Notes: a model not told the origin generated them from the letters alone. DNA of 5,813 nucleotides from Candidatus Krumholzibacteriia bacterium (GCA_030643455.1 DAOWLV010000225.1:1-5813), one strand, 5' to 3'; positions 1-5,606 are shown, counted from the first letter of the stretch. A program made the numbers and translations.

Positions 1-304
1 CGAACTTCTCGATGAGCCGGTCGGCCAGGCCCTGATGGAACCGCTGGAACGTCGGCGAGAACCCCTGGGTCTCCTCGTAACGGCCGGAATATTCGGTCAG
101 CACCGGGTCGAAGGCCGTGTTGCCCACGAAACCGCACACGTCGCAGAAGCCCAGGGCGATATCACCCTTGGGATAATCCAGCGCCTCCTGTTTCGTGGCC
201 AGCAGGATGCAGCTGTTGGTGGGCACGCCACTCGCGGTATGAAAAATCTCCATCGTGCCCTCATGACAGTTGGGGCAGCGGATGGCTCCCTGGGATTCGC
301 TCAA
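1..304 (-). CDS. Class I SAM-dependent methyltransferase, zinc-binding N-terminal part (partial, cut by left edge)
   Basis: Only the first 101 codons are present; the reading frame continues past position 1. Two CxxC pairs, C10-P-N-C13 and C54-D-V-C57, about 40 residues apart, form the treble-clef-like zinc site found at the front of Methyltransf_13-type sugar methyltransferases. The segment after it (TAFDPxLxEYSxRYEETQGFSPxFQRF, roughly residues 63-90) matches, from memory, a common family of methyltransferases that sit in nucleotide-sugar and O-antigen clusters. The SAM-binding motif I would lie just beyond the edge, so catalysis cannot be checked. The start is TTG at 304-302: an in-frame TAA lies at 319-317, no ATG lies between, and the next ATG would remove the first CxxC. 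It follows the upstream methyltransferase stop by 17 nt, so it is the fourth gene of the operon. Family is fairly sure; the substrate, probably a keto-sugar nucleotide or glycan, is inference. Confidence 0.8.
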   Translation of the reverse strand, partial: MSESQGAIRCPNCHEGTMEIFHTASGVPTNSCILLATKQEALDYPKGDIALGFCDVCGFVGNTAFDPVLTEYSGRYEETQGFSPTFQRFHQGLADRLIEKF

Positions 305-310
305 TGGATT

Positions 311-318
311 CTTCCTTT
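311..318 (-). promoter_or_regulatory. Ribosome binding site deciding the TTG start of the partial methyltransferase
   Basis: On the minus strand the sequence reads AAAGGAAG, with the AGGA core at 316-313, 8 nt before the TTG codon at 304-302. An in-frame stop sits just upstream, and the zinc-ligand cysteines lie before the first internal ATG. Together these make the TTG start well supported. Confidence 0.7.
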
Positions 319-321
319 ATG

Positions 322-1581
322 TCAGACGATGTGCGGGTCAGGCACGGGAATGATGAACTTGCCGCCCTTGTCGCGGAAAGCCTGCTCCTGCGCGAGGATC
401 TCGTTCTCGAGGTTCCAGGGCAGCAGCAGAACAAAGTCGGGCTGGTTCTCGGCGATCTTCTCCGCGGCCACGATGGGGATCCGCTGGCCGGGCATGTAAC
501 GCCCCTGCTTGTGAATGTTCTTGTCGGCCACGAAATCCAGGAATTCGGTGCCGATGCCCACGTAGTTGATCATGGTGCTGCCCTTGGCCGCGGCCCCGTA
601 GGCGGCAATGCTTTTTCCCTGACCCTTCAGGTCGGTCAGCATGGTGAGCAGGTTTCCCTTCAGGGTTTCCACCCGTCGGGAAAATTCGCGGTAGTAGTCG
701 ATGCGGTCGATGCCCAGTTCCTTCTCTTCGGCCAGCAGGCCGGTCACGCTCTTCAGCGGCGCATCGATCTTTTCGATGAACAGCCGCAGGGAGCCGCCGT
801 GGATGGGCAGACGCCACACGTCGTTCAGGAACAGGCCGTGCCGGCGCAGCAGGTTGTCGACCGCCGTCACCGAGAAGTAACACAGATGTTCGTGATAGAT
901 GGTGTCGAACTCGCAGTGGTCGATCAGGTCGCGAACGTAGGGGAATTCGATGACCGCCATGCCCTCGGGCTTGAGCAGGGCCGCGATGCCGGCCACGAAC
1001 CCGTTGGTGTCGGCCACGTGGGCCAGCACGTTGTTCGCGTGGATGATGTCGGCCTGCTTGCCTTCGGCGGCCAGCTTTTTCGCGAAGTCGATGCCGAAGA
1101 ACTCGGCCAAACTCGGCACACCGATCTTTTCCGCGGCTTCACAAAGGGCCGGCACCGGATCGATGCCCAGCACGGGAATTCCACCATCCACGTAGTTCTT
1201 CAGCAGGTAGCCGTCATTGCTGGCCAGTTCCACCACCAGGCTGTCCGGGCCAAGTCCGCGCCGTTCGATCAACTCCAGAACGTTTTTCTTCGAATGCTCG
1301 AGCAGATAGTTGCTGAACGATGAAAAATAGGGGTAGTCCTCGTCGAAGAGCATGCCCGGATCCACCGTCTCGAGAATCTGCATCAGCGAGCAGGACGGAC
1401 AGAACACAACCTTCAATGGAAAGGTCGGTTCGTGCTCGTCCAGTTGCGACTCGTGCAGCATGCGGTCGGCCAGGGCCGTGGTGCCCAGGTCCAGGACCTG
1501 TTCGAGATCGGTATGCCCGCAGGAGCGGCAGGCCCGCTCGGTTTCACTGCGACTGGCTGATGGGTTGGTTTCCTTGTTCAT
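322..1581 (-). CDS. TylC3/TcaB9-like nucleotide-sugar C-methyltransferase (class I SAM methyltransferase)
   Basis: This 419-residue protein has the three-part layout of sugar 3-C-methyltransferases. An N-terminal zinc domain carries C18-R-S-C21 and C61-P-S-C64. A central Rossmann domain carries motif I VVELASNDGY at 116-125, an acidic motif II GIDP at 139-142, and HANN at 181-184. The signature Y229-H-E-H232 corresponds to the Y-x-E-H active-site residues described for TcaB9. The C-terminal second Rossmann-like domain carries AAYGAAAKGST at 326-336. The usual family length is about 400-415, so it looks intact. Known members methylate C3 of a 4-keto-6-deoxy nucleotide sugar using SAM. Beside rfbF, a CDP-linked substrate is likely, but this is inference. 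The start chosen is ATG 1581, 4 nt after the SDR stop, with GGAG 10 nt upstream inside the SDR end. A longer frame to 1641 would overlap the SDR by about 55 nt and adds residues before the conserved zinc domain. Confidence 0.9.
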   Translation of the reverse strand: MNKETNPSASRSETERACRSCGHTDLEQVLDLGTTALADRMLHESQLDEHEPTFPLKVVFCPSCSLMQILETVDPGMLFDEDYPYFSSFSNYLLEHSKKNVLELIERRGLGPDSLVVELASNDGYLLKNYVDGGIPVLGIDPVPALCEAAEKIGVPSLAEFFGIDFAKKLAAEGKQADIIHANNVLAHVADTNGFVAGIAALLKPEGMAVIEFPYVRDLIDHCEFDTIYHEHLCYFSVTAVDNLLRRHGLFLNDVWRLPIHGGSLRLFIEKIDAPLKSVTGLLAEEKELGIDRIDYYREFSRRVETLKGNLLTMLTDLKGQGKSIAAYGAAAKGSTMINYVGIGTEFLDFVADKNIHKQGRYMPGQRIPIVAAEKIAENQPDFVLLLPWNLENEILAQEQAFRDKGGKFIIPVPDPHIV

Positions 1582-1585
1582 CGTT

Positions 1586-2626
1586 CTACTTCTCCACCAC
1601 GGTTGAAGTCCAGCGCAGGGTATTGTCCAGTCGTCCGTCATCGAGCAACTGCTTCACGTGGCCGATGCGCTTGAAGCGCGGACCCTCGAAATCTTCCAGC
1701 GTCAGTCCGACCCGCTGGTAGGCCTCCAGCAATTGCTCCACCCCGCGGCGCACTGTCCACTGGGGTTTAAAACCGTGCACGGTCCGGGACAGCAGGTTGC
1801 AGTCCACCCGGTAACAGCGCTTGTCCGGCTCGGCGCCTTCGGCAAATCCGATCTCGCAGTTGGGCACGACGTCGTGAACGATTTCGGCCACCTCGCGGAT
1901 CTGGTAGTTCTCTGTCGTGGTGCCGATGTTGAAGGCCTGGCCATGGACCAGTTCCCGGTCGGCCTCGAGGATGGACACGTAGGCTCGGCAGATGTCCTCC
2001 ACATGCACCAGTGGTCGCCAGGGCGAACCGTCGCTCTTGAGATGGACTTCGCCAGTGGTGAAGGCCCACGCCGTGAGGTTGTTGACCACCAGGTCAAAAC
2101 GGATGCGCGGGGACATGCCGTAAGCCGTCGAGGCCCGCAAAAAGGTCGGGCTGAAATCGTCGTCGGCCATGGGCCCCACGTCGTTCTCCACCTCCACCTT
2201 GGACACGCCGTAGGGCGTGACGGGGTTGAAGCGGGCGTTTTCGTCCAGGAAGTCCTGGCCCCCGCCCCCGTAGTTGCTGCAACTGCTGGCAAACAGGAAG
2301 CGGCTGACACCGGCCTCCTTGGCCAGGCGGGCGATGCGCACCGACCCCTGATGGTTGATGTCCTCGGTCAGGCTGGGATTGTAGTCGCCCAGCGGATCGT
2401 TGGACAGGCCGGCCAGATGGATGATGGCATCGAAGCCCTGGACATTTTCCAGTTCCACGTCCCTCACGTCCCCGATCAACTCGGGAATGACGGGCAGTTC
2501 ACCGTCGAAGGTGCAGGCACGGAACAGATCGCTGTCCAGACCCGATACTTCATGGTCGCGTTCGAGCAGAAGAGGAACCAGGACACTCCCTATGTATCCC
2601 CTGTGACCGGTAACCAGAACTCGCAT
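1586..2626 (-). CDS. NAD-dependent epimerase/dehydratase, extended SDR family
   Basis: This 346-residue extended short-chain dehydrogenase/reductase is complete. The cofactor motif G7-HR-G10-YI-G13 is at the N-terminus. D31, at the end of the second beta strand, favours NAD(H) over NADP(H). HLAGLSNDP follows at 70-78, SSCSNYG at 114-120 contains the likely catalytic serine, and Y139-x3-K143 is the catalytic pair. The C-terminal half binds the nucleotide sugar (VHVEDICRAY, FNIGTT). Such enzymes oxidise, epimerise, dehydrate or reduce NDP-sugars in the cytoplasm. The sub-family reaction cannot be read from sequence alone. This type, with HLAGLSNDPLGD, is familiar beside rfbF and zinc-type methyltransferases, so a role in epimerising or reducing the branched sugar is inferred. 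It is not a typical CDP-glucose 4,6-dehydratase. ATG 2626 is preceded by a strong GAGGTGAG ribosome site. It lies 40 nt after rfbF and 4 nt before the methyltransferase. Confidence 0.88.
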   Translation of the reverse strand: MRVLVTGHRGYIGSVLVPLLLERDHEVSGLDSDLFRACTFDGELPVIPELIGDVRDVELENVQGFDAIIHLAGLSNDPLGDYNPSLTEDINHQGSVRIARLAKEAGVSRFLFASSCSNYGGGGQDFLDENARFNPVTPYGVSKVEVENDVGPMADDDFSPTFLRASTAYGMSPRIRFDLVVNNLTAWAFTTGEVHLKSDGSPWRPLVHVEDICRAYVSILEADRELVHGQAFNIGTTTENYQIREVAEIVHDVVPNCEIGFAEGAEPDKRCYRVDCNLLSRTVHGFKPQWTVRRGVEQLLEAYQRVGLTLEDFEGPRFKRIGHVKQLLDDGRLDNTLRWTSTVVEK

Positions 2627-2631
2627 TTCAA

Positions 2632-2639
2632 CTCACCTC
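2632..2639 (-). promoter_or_regulatory. Strong ribosome binding site of the SDR gene
   Basis: The minus strand reads GAGGTGAG, near-perfect complementarity to the anti-Shine-Dalgarno sequence, with 5 nt before the ATG at 2626. It is the best ribosome site of the operon and lies in the 40-nt gap after rfbF, so the SDR need not depend on translational coupling. Confidence 0.7.
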
Positions 2640-2666
2640 GGTTTTCGGTATTTGGTTGTCGCCGGG

Positions 2667-3449
2667 TCAGTCCCAGCACTTCCAGGGAGCATCGCCGCTC
2701 TCCCAGAGCGTCTGTAGAATGTGTTTTTCGCGCAGCGTGTCCATGCACTGCCAGAAGGAATCGTGTTTGTAGGCCATGAGCTCGCCGTCGTTGGCCAGGC
2801 CCACCATGGGCGCCTGTTCGAACATCACCGGGTCGCCATCGATGTAGTCCAGCACCTTTGGCTCCAGCACGAAAAAGGCGCCGTTGATCCAGCCTTCGGC
2901 CGTCTGCGGTTTTTCGGTGAAGCACTTGACCTGGTCGCCCTCGAATTCGATGTGGCCGTAGCGGGCGGGCGGGCGGGCGGCCGTCAGCGTCGCCAGCTTG
3001 CCGTGATTCTTGTGGAAGTCGTGGAGGTCGTTGATGTTCACGTCCGACAATCCGTCCCCCCAGGTCAGCATGAAGGTGCCGTCCCCCAGCCATGGCTGCA
3101 ACCGTTTGATGCGACCGCCCGTGCCGGTCATCATGCCGGTTTCGACCAGATGCACCGTCCACTCGGGACGGTGATCCTCGTAGGTCAACACGTCGCCGGT
3201 ATTGGTCTTGACGGTCATGTGCCCCTCGAGGCTTCCGAAATCCCTCATCCAGCGCTTGATGTACTCTCCCTTGTAACCCAGGGCTATCACGAATTCGTTA
3301 TATCCGTAATGGGCGTACATCTTCATGATGTGCCACAGGATGGGGCGCACCCCGATTTCGACCATGGGCTTGGGACGCACCTCGGTCTCTTCCGCGAGGC
3401 GGGTGCCCATGCCCCCGGCGAGGATGGCTACTACGGGTTTCTTGGCCAT
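2667..3449 (-). CDS. rfbF: Glucose-1-phosphate cytidylyltransferase (EC 2.7.7.33)
   Basis: This 260-residue nucleotidyltransferase makes CDP-glucose and diphosphate from CTP and glucose 1-phosphate, the entry step to CDP-linked deoxy sugars. The pyrophosphorylase motif LAGGMGTRL is at 10-18, followed by EET-VRPKPMVEIG at 20-33, which is typical of RfbF rather than RmlA or GalU. ILWHIMKMY is at 37-45, the metal-binding GDG at 131-133, PPARYG at 160-165, EKP at 179-181, NGAFFVL at 189-195 and FWQCMDTLR at 232-240. Length matches the Salmonella enzyme (about 257). ATG 3449 is preceded by AAAGGA with a 5-nt spacer, and the conserved region begins at residue 7. An open frame to 3581 exists but would run through the promoter. 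It is the first gene of the minus operon. A tetranucleotide tract lies within codons 157-163. The usual partner, the rfbG dehydratase, is not in the window. Confidence 0.95.
   Translation of the reverse strand: MAKKPVVAILAGGMGTRLAEETEVRPKPMVEIGVRPILWHIMKMYAHYGYNEFVIALGYKGEYIKRWMRDFGSLEGHMTVKTNTGDVLTYEDHRPEWTVHLVETGMMTGTGGRIKRLQPWLGDGTFMLTWGDGLSDVNINDLHDFHKNHGKLATLTAARPPARYGHIEFEGDQVKCFTEKPQTAEGWINGAFFVLEPKVLDYIDGDPVMFEQAPMVGLANDGELMAYKHDSFWQCMDTLREKHILQTLWESGDAPWKCWD
2961..2980. repeat. Tetranucleotide repeat, five GCGG-type units, inside rfbF
   Basis: A perfect period-4 tract of 20 bp is present, with C at 2962, 2966, 2970, 2974 and 2978 and G elsewhere. On the coding strand it encodes the A-A-R-P-P-A-R stretch. 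Because the unit is not a multiple of three, gain or loss of one unit would frameshift rfbF. The encoded residues match the conserved PP-x-R-[FY]-G region without extra length, so codon bias alone could produce it. Confidence 0.75.
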
Positions 3450-3454
3450 AACGA

Positions 3455-3460
3455 TCCTTT
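3455..3460 (-). promoter_or_regulatory. Ribosome binding site of rfbF
   Basis: The minus strand reads AAAGGA, 5 nt before ATG 3449. It supports this start over the upstream in-frame ATG codons at 3581 and 3554, which lie in or before the candidate promoter. Confidence 0.65.
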
Positions 3461-3552
3461 CGGCCCAATTCGATGGCTTCTTAGCGATTTGATCGTGGGG
3501 TCCCCAAAACAGATTTGCGGAGGCAAAATAATCCAGAAACCAATGAGATGCC

Positions 3553-3581
3553 ATAGTAACACGGACAAATTTTACCCACAA
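3553..3581 (-). promoter_or_regulatory. Candidate sigma-70 promoter of the rfbF operon
   Basis: On the minus strand, TTGTGG (3581-3576) is followed by exactly 17 bp and then TACTAT (3558-3553). The match is 3/6 for the -35 and 4/6 for the -10. T/A tracts lie directly upstream, in the position of an UP element. Transcription would begin near 3546, giving a leader of about 97 nt to the rfbF ATG. The prediction rests on spacing and context only. Confidence 0.5.
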
Positions 3582-3584
3582 GGG

Positions 3585-3618
3585 TTTTTAGTGTTTTTGT
3601 TGTAGTTTTTTACTTTTT
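3585..3618. other. Run of four roughly phased A/T tracts in the divergent intergenic region
   Basis: T tracts occur at 3585-3589, 3594-3598, 3606-3611 and 3614-3618. Their centres are about 9, 12 and 8 bp apart, averaging close to one helical turn. Such phasing is expected to bend DNA. The block lies immediately upstream of the minus-strand promoter and overlaps the weak plus-strand promoter candidate. It is sharply more AT-rich than the flanking genes. Confidence 0.5.
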
Positions 3619-3628
3619 AATCTATCTG
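3600..3628 (+). promoter_or_regulatory. Weak candidate promoter for the flippase gene
   Basis: TTGTAG (3600-3605), a 17-bp spacer and TATCTG (3623-3628) match the sigma-70 hexamers at only 3/6 each. TTTAAT at 3616-3621 is a better -10 but lacks a good -35. A plus-strand promoter is expected here because the genes diverge and the flippase has no upstream plus-strand gene. This exact site is tentative. Confidence 0.25.
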
Positions 3629-3750
3629 GTTGATGGAAACTTGCGCAATGTTTCCTCACATGGGATTATCCCGGTCAAGGGATTGCGTAAATTTCCGATC
3701 AAGTCGTTATCAGAAAAGGATTCACCCCCAACACACCGCCGGCCTGGTCC

Positions 3751-3765
3751 GGAAGGGGCTACCCC
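3751..3765 (+). promoter_or_regulatory. Flippase ribosome binding site within a small hairpin
   Basis: GGAAGGGG at 3751-3758 lies 11 nt before the ATG at 3770 and supports that start. The same G run pairs with CCCC at 3762-3765 across a CTA loop, giving a 4-bp all-GC stem that could mask the ribosome site. Confidence 0.45.
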
Positions 3766-3769
3766 GCCA

Positions 3770-5347
3770 ATGTCCACCTCGTCCACCACGCGCGCGACGA
3801 TGAAACATGCGGCCGTTTACAGTGCCGCCGCCATGGCCGGACGGCTCATCGGCTTCTTCATGCTGCCGTTTTACGCCCACATCCTTCGTGGGCACGGCTA
3901 TGCGGTCATCGGCATGCTGGATGTGGGAATGGGGTTCCTGCTCGCCTTGCTGGTCTACGGGTTGCAGGGTTCGATCATCCGCCTCTATCACGACGAAAAG
4001 GACCCTGCGCGAAAACCCGTGGTCGTCAGTACGGGGATCATCCTGATCGGAACGACCACCGCCCTGCTGACCATCCCCCTGATCATTTTTGCCCGGCCGC
4101 TCTCCGCCTTTCTGATCGACGACGCCAACCTCAGCCATCTGATGATCATGGCCCTGCTCAGCTTCAACTTCGACCTGATGGGCCAGGCGGCCAGCAGCTG
4201 GCTGCTGGTGCGCAGCCGCTCCGCCCAGATGGCCGGGCTCAGTCTGATACGCCTGTTCATCGGATTGTCGTTGAACATCTACCTCATCCTGATCAAGGGC
4301 ATGGGGCTGGACGGGTATTTCATCAGCTCCCTGGTAACCAACGCATTCAGTTGTCTGATCTTTGTCGGTATCGCCTTCCGGGAATGCGGACGGGAATTCG
4401 ATCCGAAGATAGCGCGCACCATCCGCAACTTTCTCCTGCCTTTGATCCCGGGTTCAATTGCATCCTGGGTCGGGCGCCAGGTGGAGCGAATCCTGGTCAA
4501 GACCATGATCAGCCTCGATTCCGTGGGCATCATGGAAATGGGGTACAAGTTTCCTGTATTGATCCCCATTCTGGTCACCAGGCCGTTCATGCGGTCCTGG
4601 GAAACCCGACGGTTCGAAATCGCCGATGAACCGGACGCCCCCCAGACCATCGCCCGCATGTTCACCTATTTCATCTTCATCCTGTCCTGGCTCGGATTGA
4701 TCATGGCCGTGGTGATCAAGCCGGTGCTGGAGATCCTGACGCCACCCGAGTTCCATCTCTCCTACCGCATTGCCCGTGTGGAAATCGTGACCGTCATCAT
4801 GCAGGGTGCCGGCCTCCAGCTTCTCTTCGGCCTGGCCTACGCCAAAGACACCGCCATGCTTTCGAAGCTTCGCGGGGGCGCCGCGGCCTTCAAGATTCTT
4901 CTCTCCTGGTTCTTCATCTCCACCTGGGGCATCTATGGAGCGGCGTTTTCCGCCGCCGTGACCGGTCTGCTTTCCAACGTGCTCGTTTTCCACTACGCCC
5001 AGAAAAGATATTACCTGCGTTTGGAATGGAAGACCCTCGCCCTGATGACCGCCACATGTGTCGCCATGTTCCTGGCCCTGGAGAACTGGAATTTTACTGC
5101 CACCGGCGCCTACCGGATCCTCGACGGGCAGGTCCTTCCCTGGGTGCAGGATGGGCTGGGCCGGACCTTCCTGGGCAGTTGGAAAGATGGCAAATTCATC
5201 GACATCATGGCTGAACGCAGCGGCTTGGTGGCCGAAATCATCCTCAAGGGAACCCTGGCGGCGTGTTTCATCGTTCTGCTGCCGGTCATCCACCCGCCCA
5301 CCAGGAAAAGGTGGGCGAAAAAGATCCGCAGGAGATTGTCCTTGTAA
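3770..5347 (+). CDS. Wzx-like polysaccharide/oligosaccharide flippase, MOP superfamily
   Basis: This 525-residue membrane protein has about 14 predicted hydrophobic helices, judged by eye at roughly 14-36, 46-69, 84-106, 121-139, 155-175, 183-204, 221-238, 258-275, 297-318, 337-357, 371-388, 389-409, 421-438 and 486-507. The first helix region (AAVYSAAAMAGRLIGFFMLPFYA), the G-Y-A-V-I-G segment after it, and R-N-FLLPLIPG (219-228) are typical of COG2244 flippases. These move undecaprenyl-diphosphate-linked glycans from the cytoplasmic to the periplasmic face of the inner membrane. Odd points are a long polar loop of about 48 residues (439-486) before the last helix and a strongly basic C-terminal tail (RKRWAKKIRRR). 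ATG 3770 is chosen because GGAAGGGG precedes it; a frame open from TTG 3641 adds 43 charged, proline-rich residues unlike the family. It is divergent from the sugar operon. The glycan transported is unknown. Confidence 0.88.
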   Translation: MSTSSTTRATMKHAAVYSAAAMAGRLIGFFMLPFYAHILRGHGYAVIGMLDVGMGFLLALLVYGLQGSIIRLYHDEKDPARKPVVVSTGIILIGTTTALLTIPLIIFARPLSAFLIDDANLSHLMIMALLSFNFDLMGQAASSWLLVRSRSAQMAGLSLIRLFIGLSLNIYLILIKGMGLDGYFISSLVTNAFSCLIFVGIAFRECGREFDPKIARTIRNFLLPLIPGSIASWVGRQVERILVKTMISLDSVGIMEMGYKFPVLIPILVTRPFMRSWETRRFEIADEPDAPQTIARMFTYFIFILSWLGLIMAVVIKPVLEILTPPEFHLSYRIARVEIVTVIMQGAGLQLLFGLAYAKDTAMLSKLRGGAAAFKILLSWFFISTWGIYGAAFSAAVTGLLSNVLVFHYAQKRYYLRLEWKTLALMTATCVAMFLALENWNFTATGAYRILDGQVLPWVQDGLGRTFLGSWKDGKFIDIMAERSGLVAEIILKGTLAACFIVLLPVIHPPTRKRWAKKIRRRLSL

Positions 5348-5353
5348 ATTCCA

Positions 5354-5370
5354 TGAATCCACAGGATTCA
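5354..5370 (+). terminator. Small perfect hairpin after the flippase stop, possible weak terminator
   Basis: TGAATCC-ACA-GGATTCA forms a perfect 7-bp stem with a 3-nt loop, beginning 7 nt after the TAA codon. The sequence after it is T-rich (CCATTTATTTACC) but has no uninterrupted T run next to the stem; a run of seven Ts comes only about 30 nt later. Rho-independent termination would therefore be weak at best. Confidence 0.3.
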
Positions 5371-5406
5371 GCCATCCATTTATTTACCAAATTGAGCATT
5401 TTTTTG

Positions 5407-5435
5407 TTGAATAGTGATATCCTGTCCAGTATAAT
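5407..5435 (+). promoter_or_regulatory. Strong sigma-70-type promoter for the secreted protein gene
   Basis: TTGAAT (5407-5412) and a perfect TATAAT (5430-5435) are separated by the optimal 17 bp. A T-rich stretch lies just upstream, as in an UP element. Transcription would begin near 5442, leaving an untranslated leader of about 175 nt before the TTG start at 5617. This is the best promoter in the window. Confidence 0.65.
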
Positions 5436-5482
5436 ATTGATAGATTCGGGGGGGATGAAACGACCGGGCCTTTCCCAAGCGA

Positions 5483-5510
5483 AGGACTAGGTATTGTCCT
5501 CATGCAAGGA
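5483..5510 (+). promoter_or_regulatory. Overlapping, mutually exclusive small hairpins in the leader
   Basis: AGGAC (5483-5487) can pair with GTCCT (5496-5500). TCCT (5497-5500) can instead pair with AGGA (5507-5510), which is followed by TTTTATT. The two pairings share the same bases, as in attenuators. The stems are only 5 and 4 bp, so a regulatory role is speculative. Confidence 0.2.
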
Positions 5511-5520
5511 TTTTATTAGC

Positions 5521-5551
5521 TTGTTGACCTACTTCAAAAATTTGTTGACCT
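5521..5551 (+). repeat. Direct repeat TTGTTGACCT, two copies 21 bp apart
   Basis: The 10-bp sequence TTGTTGACCT occurs exactly at 5521-5530 and 5542-5551. The 21-bp period equals two turns of B-DNA, so both copies face the same side of the helix. This arrangement is common for tandem binding of a transcription regulator. The copies lie downstream of the likely start site, within the leader. Confidence 0.7.
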
Positions 5552-5565
5552 GCATTCTCGTCAAC
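5544..5565. promoter_or_regulatory. Inverted repeat GTTGAC-N10-GTCAAC, operator or hairpin
   Basis: GTTGAC at 5544-5549 is mirrored by GTCAAC at 5560-5565. With the additional direct copy at 5523-5528 this gives three half-sites in 43 bp. In RNA it would be a 6-bp stem with a 10-nt loop, ending about 51 nt before the TTG start. Confidence 0.45.
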
Positions 5566-5606
5566 GCCGAACGGGTATATCGTCGTTCAGGGGATTTTTG
5601 CCATTT

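Noticed and set aside
304..1323. Long plus-strand open frame (339 codons) opposite the C-methyltransferase
   Set aside because: It is a mirror of a clearly conserved minus-strand gene; GC-rich codon bias keeps the antisense frame open, and its product shows no recognisable motif.
1582..1641. Twenty-residue N-terminal extension of the C-methyltransferase
   Set aside because: It overlaps the SDR coding end, and ATG 1581 just after the SDR stop has a ribosome site and fits the family length.
1658..2779. Long plus-strand open frame (373 codons) opposite the SDR and the end of rfbF
   Set aside because: It spans two real genes on the other strand and the gap between them, with low-complexity composition and no domain signal.
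3450..3581. Forty-four-residue N-terminal extension of rfbF
   Set aside because: It runs over the predicted -10 and -35 region; the conserved nucleotidyltransferase begins right after ATG 3449, which has AAAGGA ahead of it.
2721..3605. Long plus-strand open frame (294 codons) opposite rfbF
   Set aside because: Same antisense effect; it runs through the minus-strand promoter and has no family resemblance.
3628..3644. Possible sigma-54 promoter (TGG and TTGC elements)
   Set aside because: The GG to GC spacing is 13 nt rather than the required 10, and the flanking bases do not match.
3648..3803. 51-codon open frame in the flippase leader
   Set aside because: It lacks a ribosome site, has no conserved feature, and overlaps the start of the flippase in another frame.
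4454..5362. Minus-strand open frame (302 codons) opposite the flippase
   Set aside because: The plus strand encodes an obvious multi-helix membrane protein; the antisense product is Gly/Asp/Gln-rich with no motif.
5524..5581. TTGACC copies as -35 elements with TATATC at 5576 as the -10
   Set aside because: Spacing from the nearer TTGACC is 25 bp and no acceptable -10 lies at 16-18 bp; the boxes fit an operator better than a second promoter.
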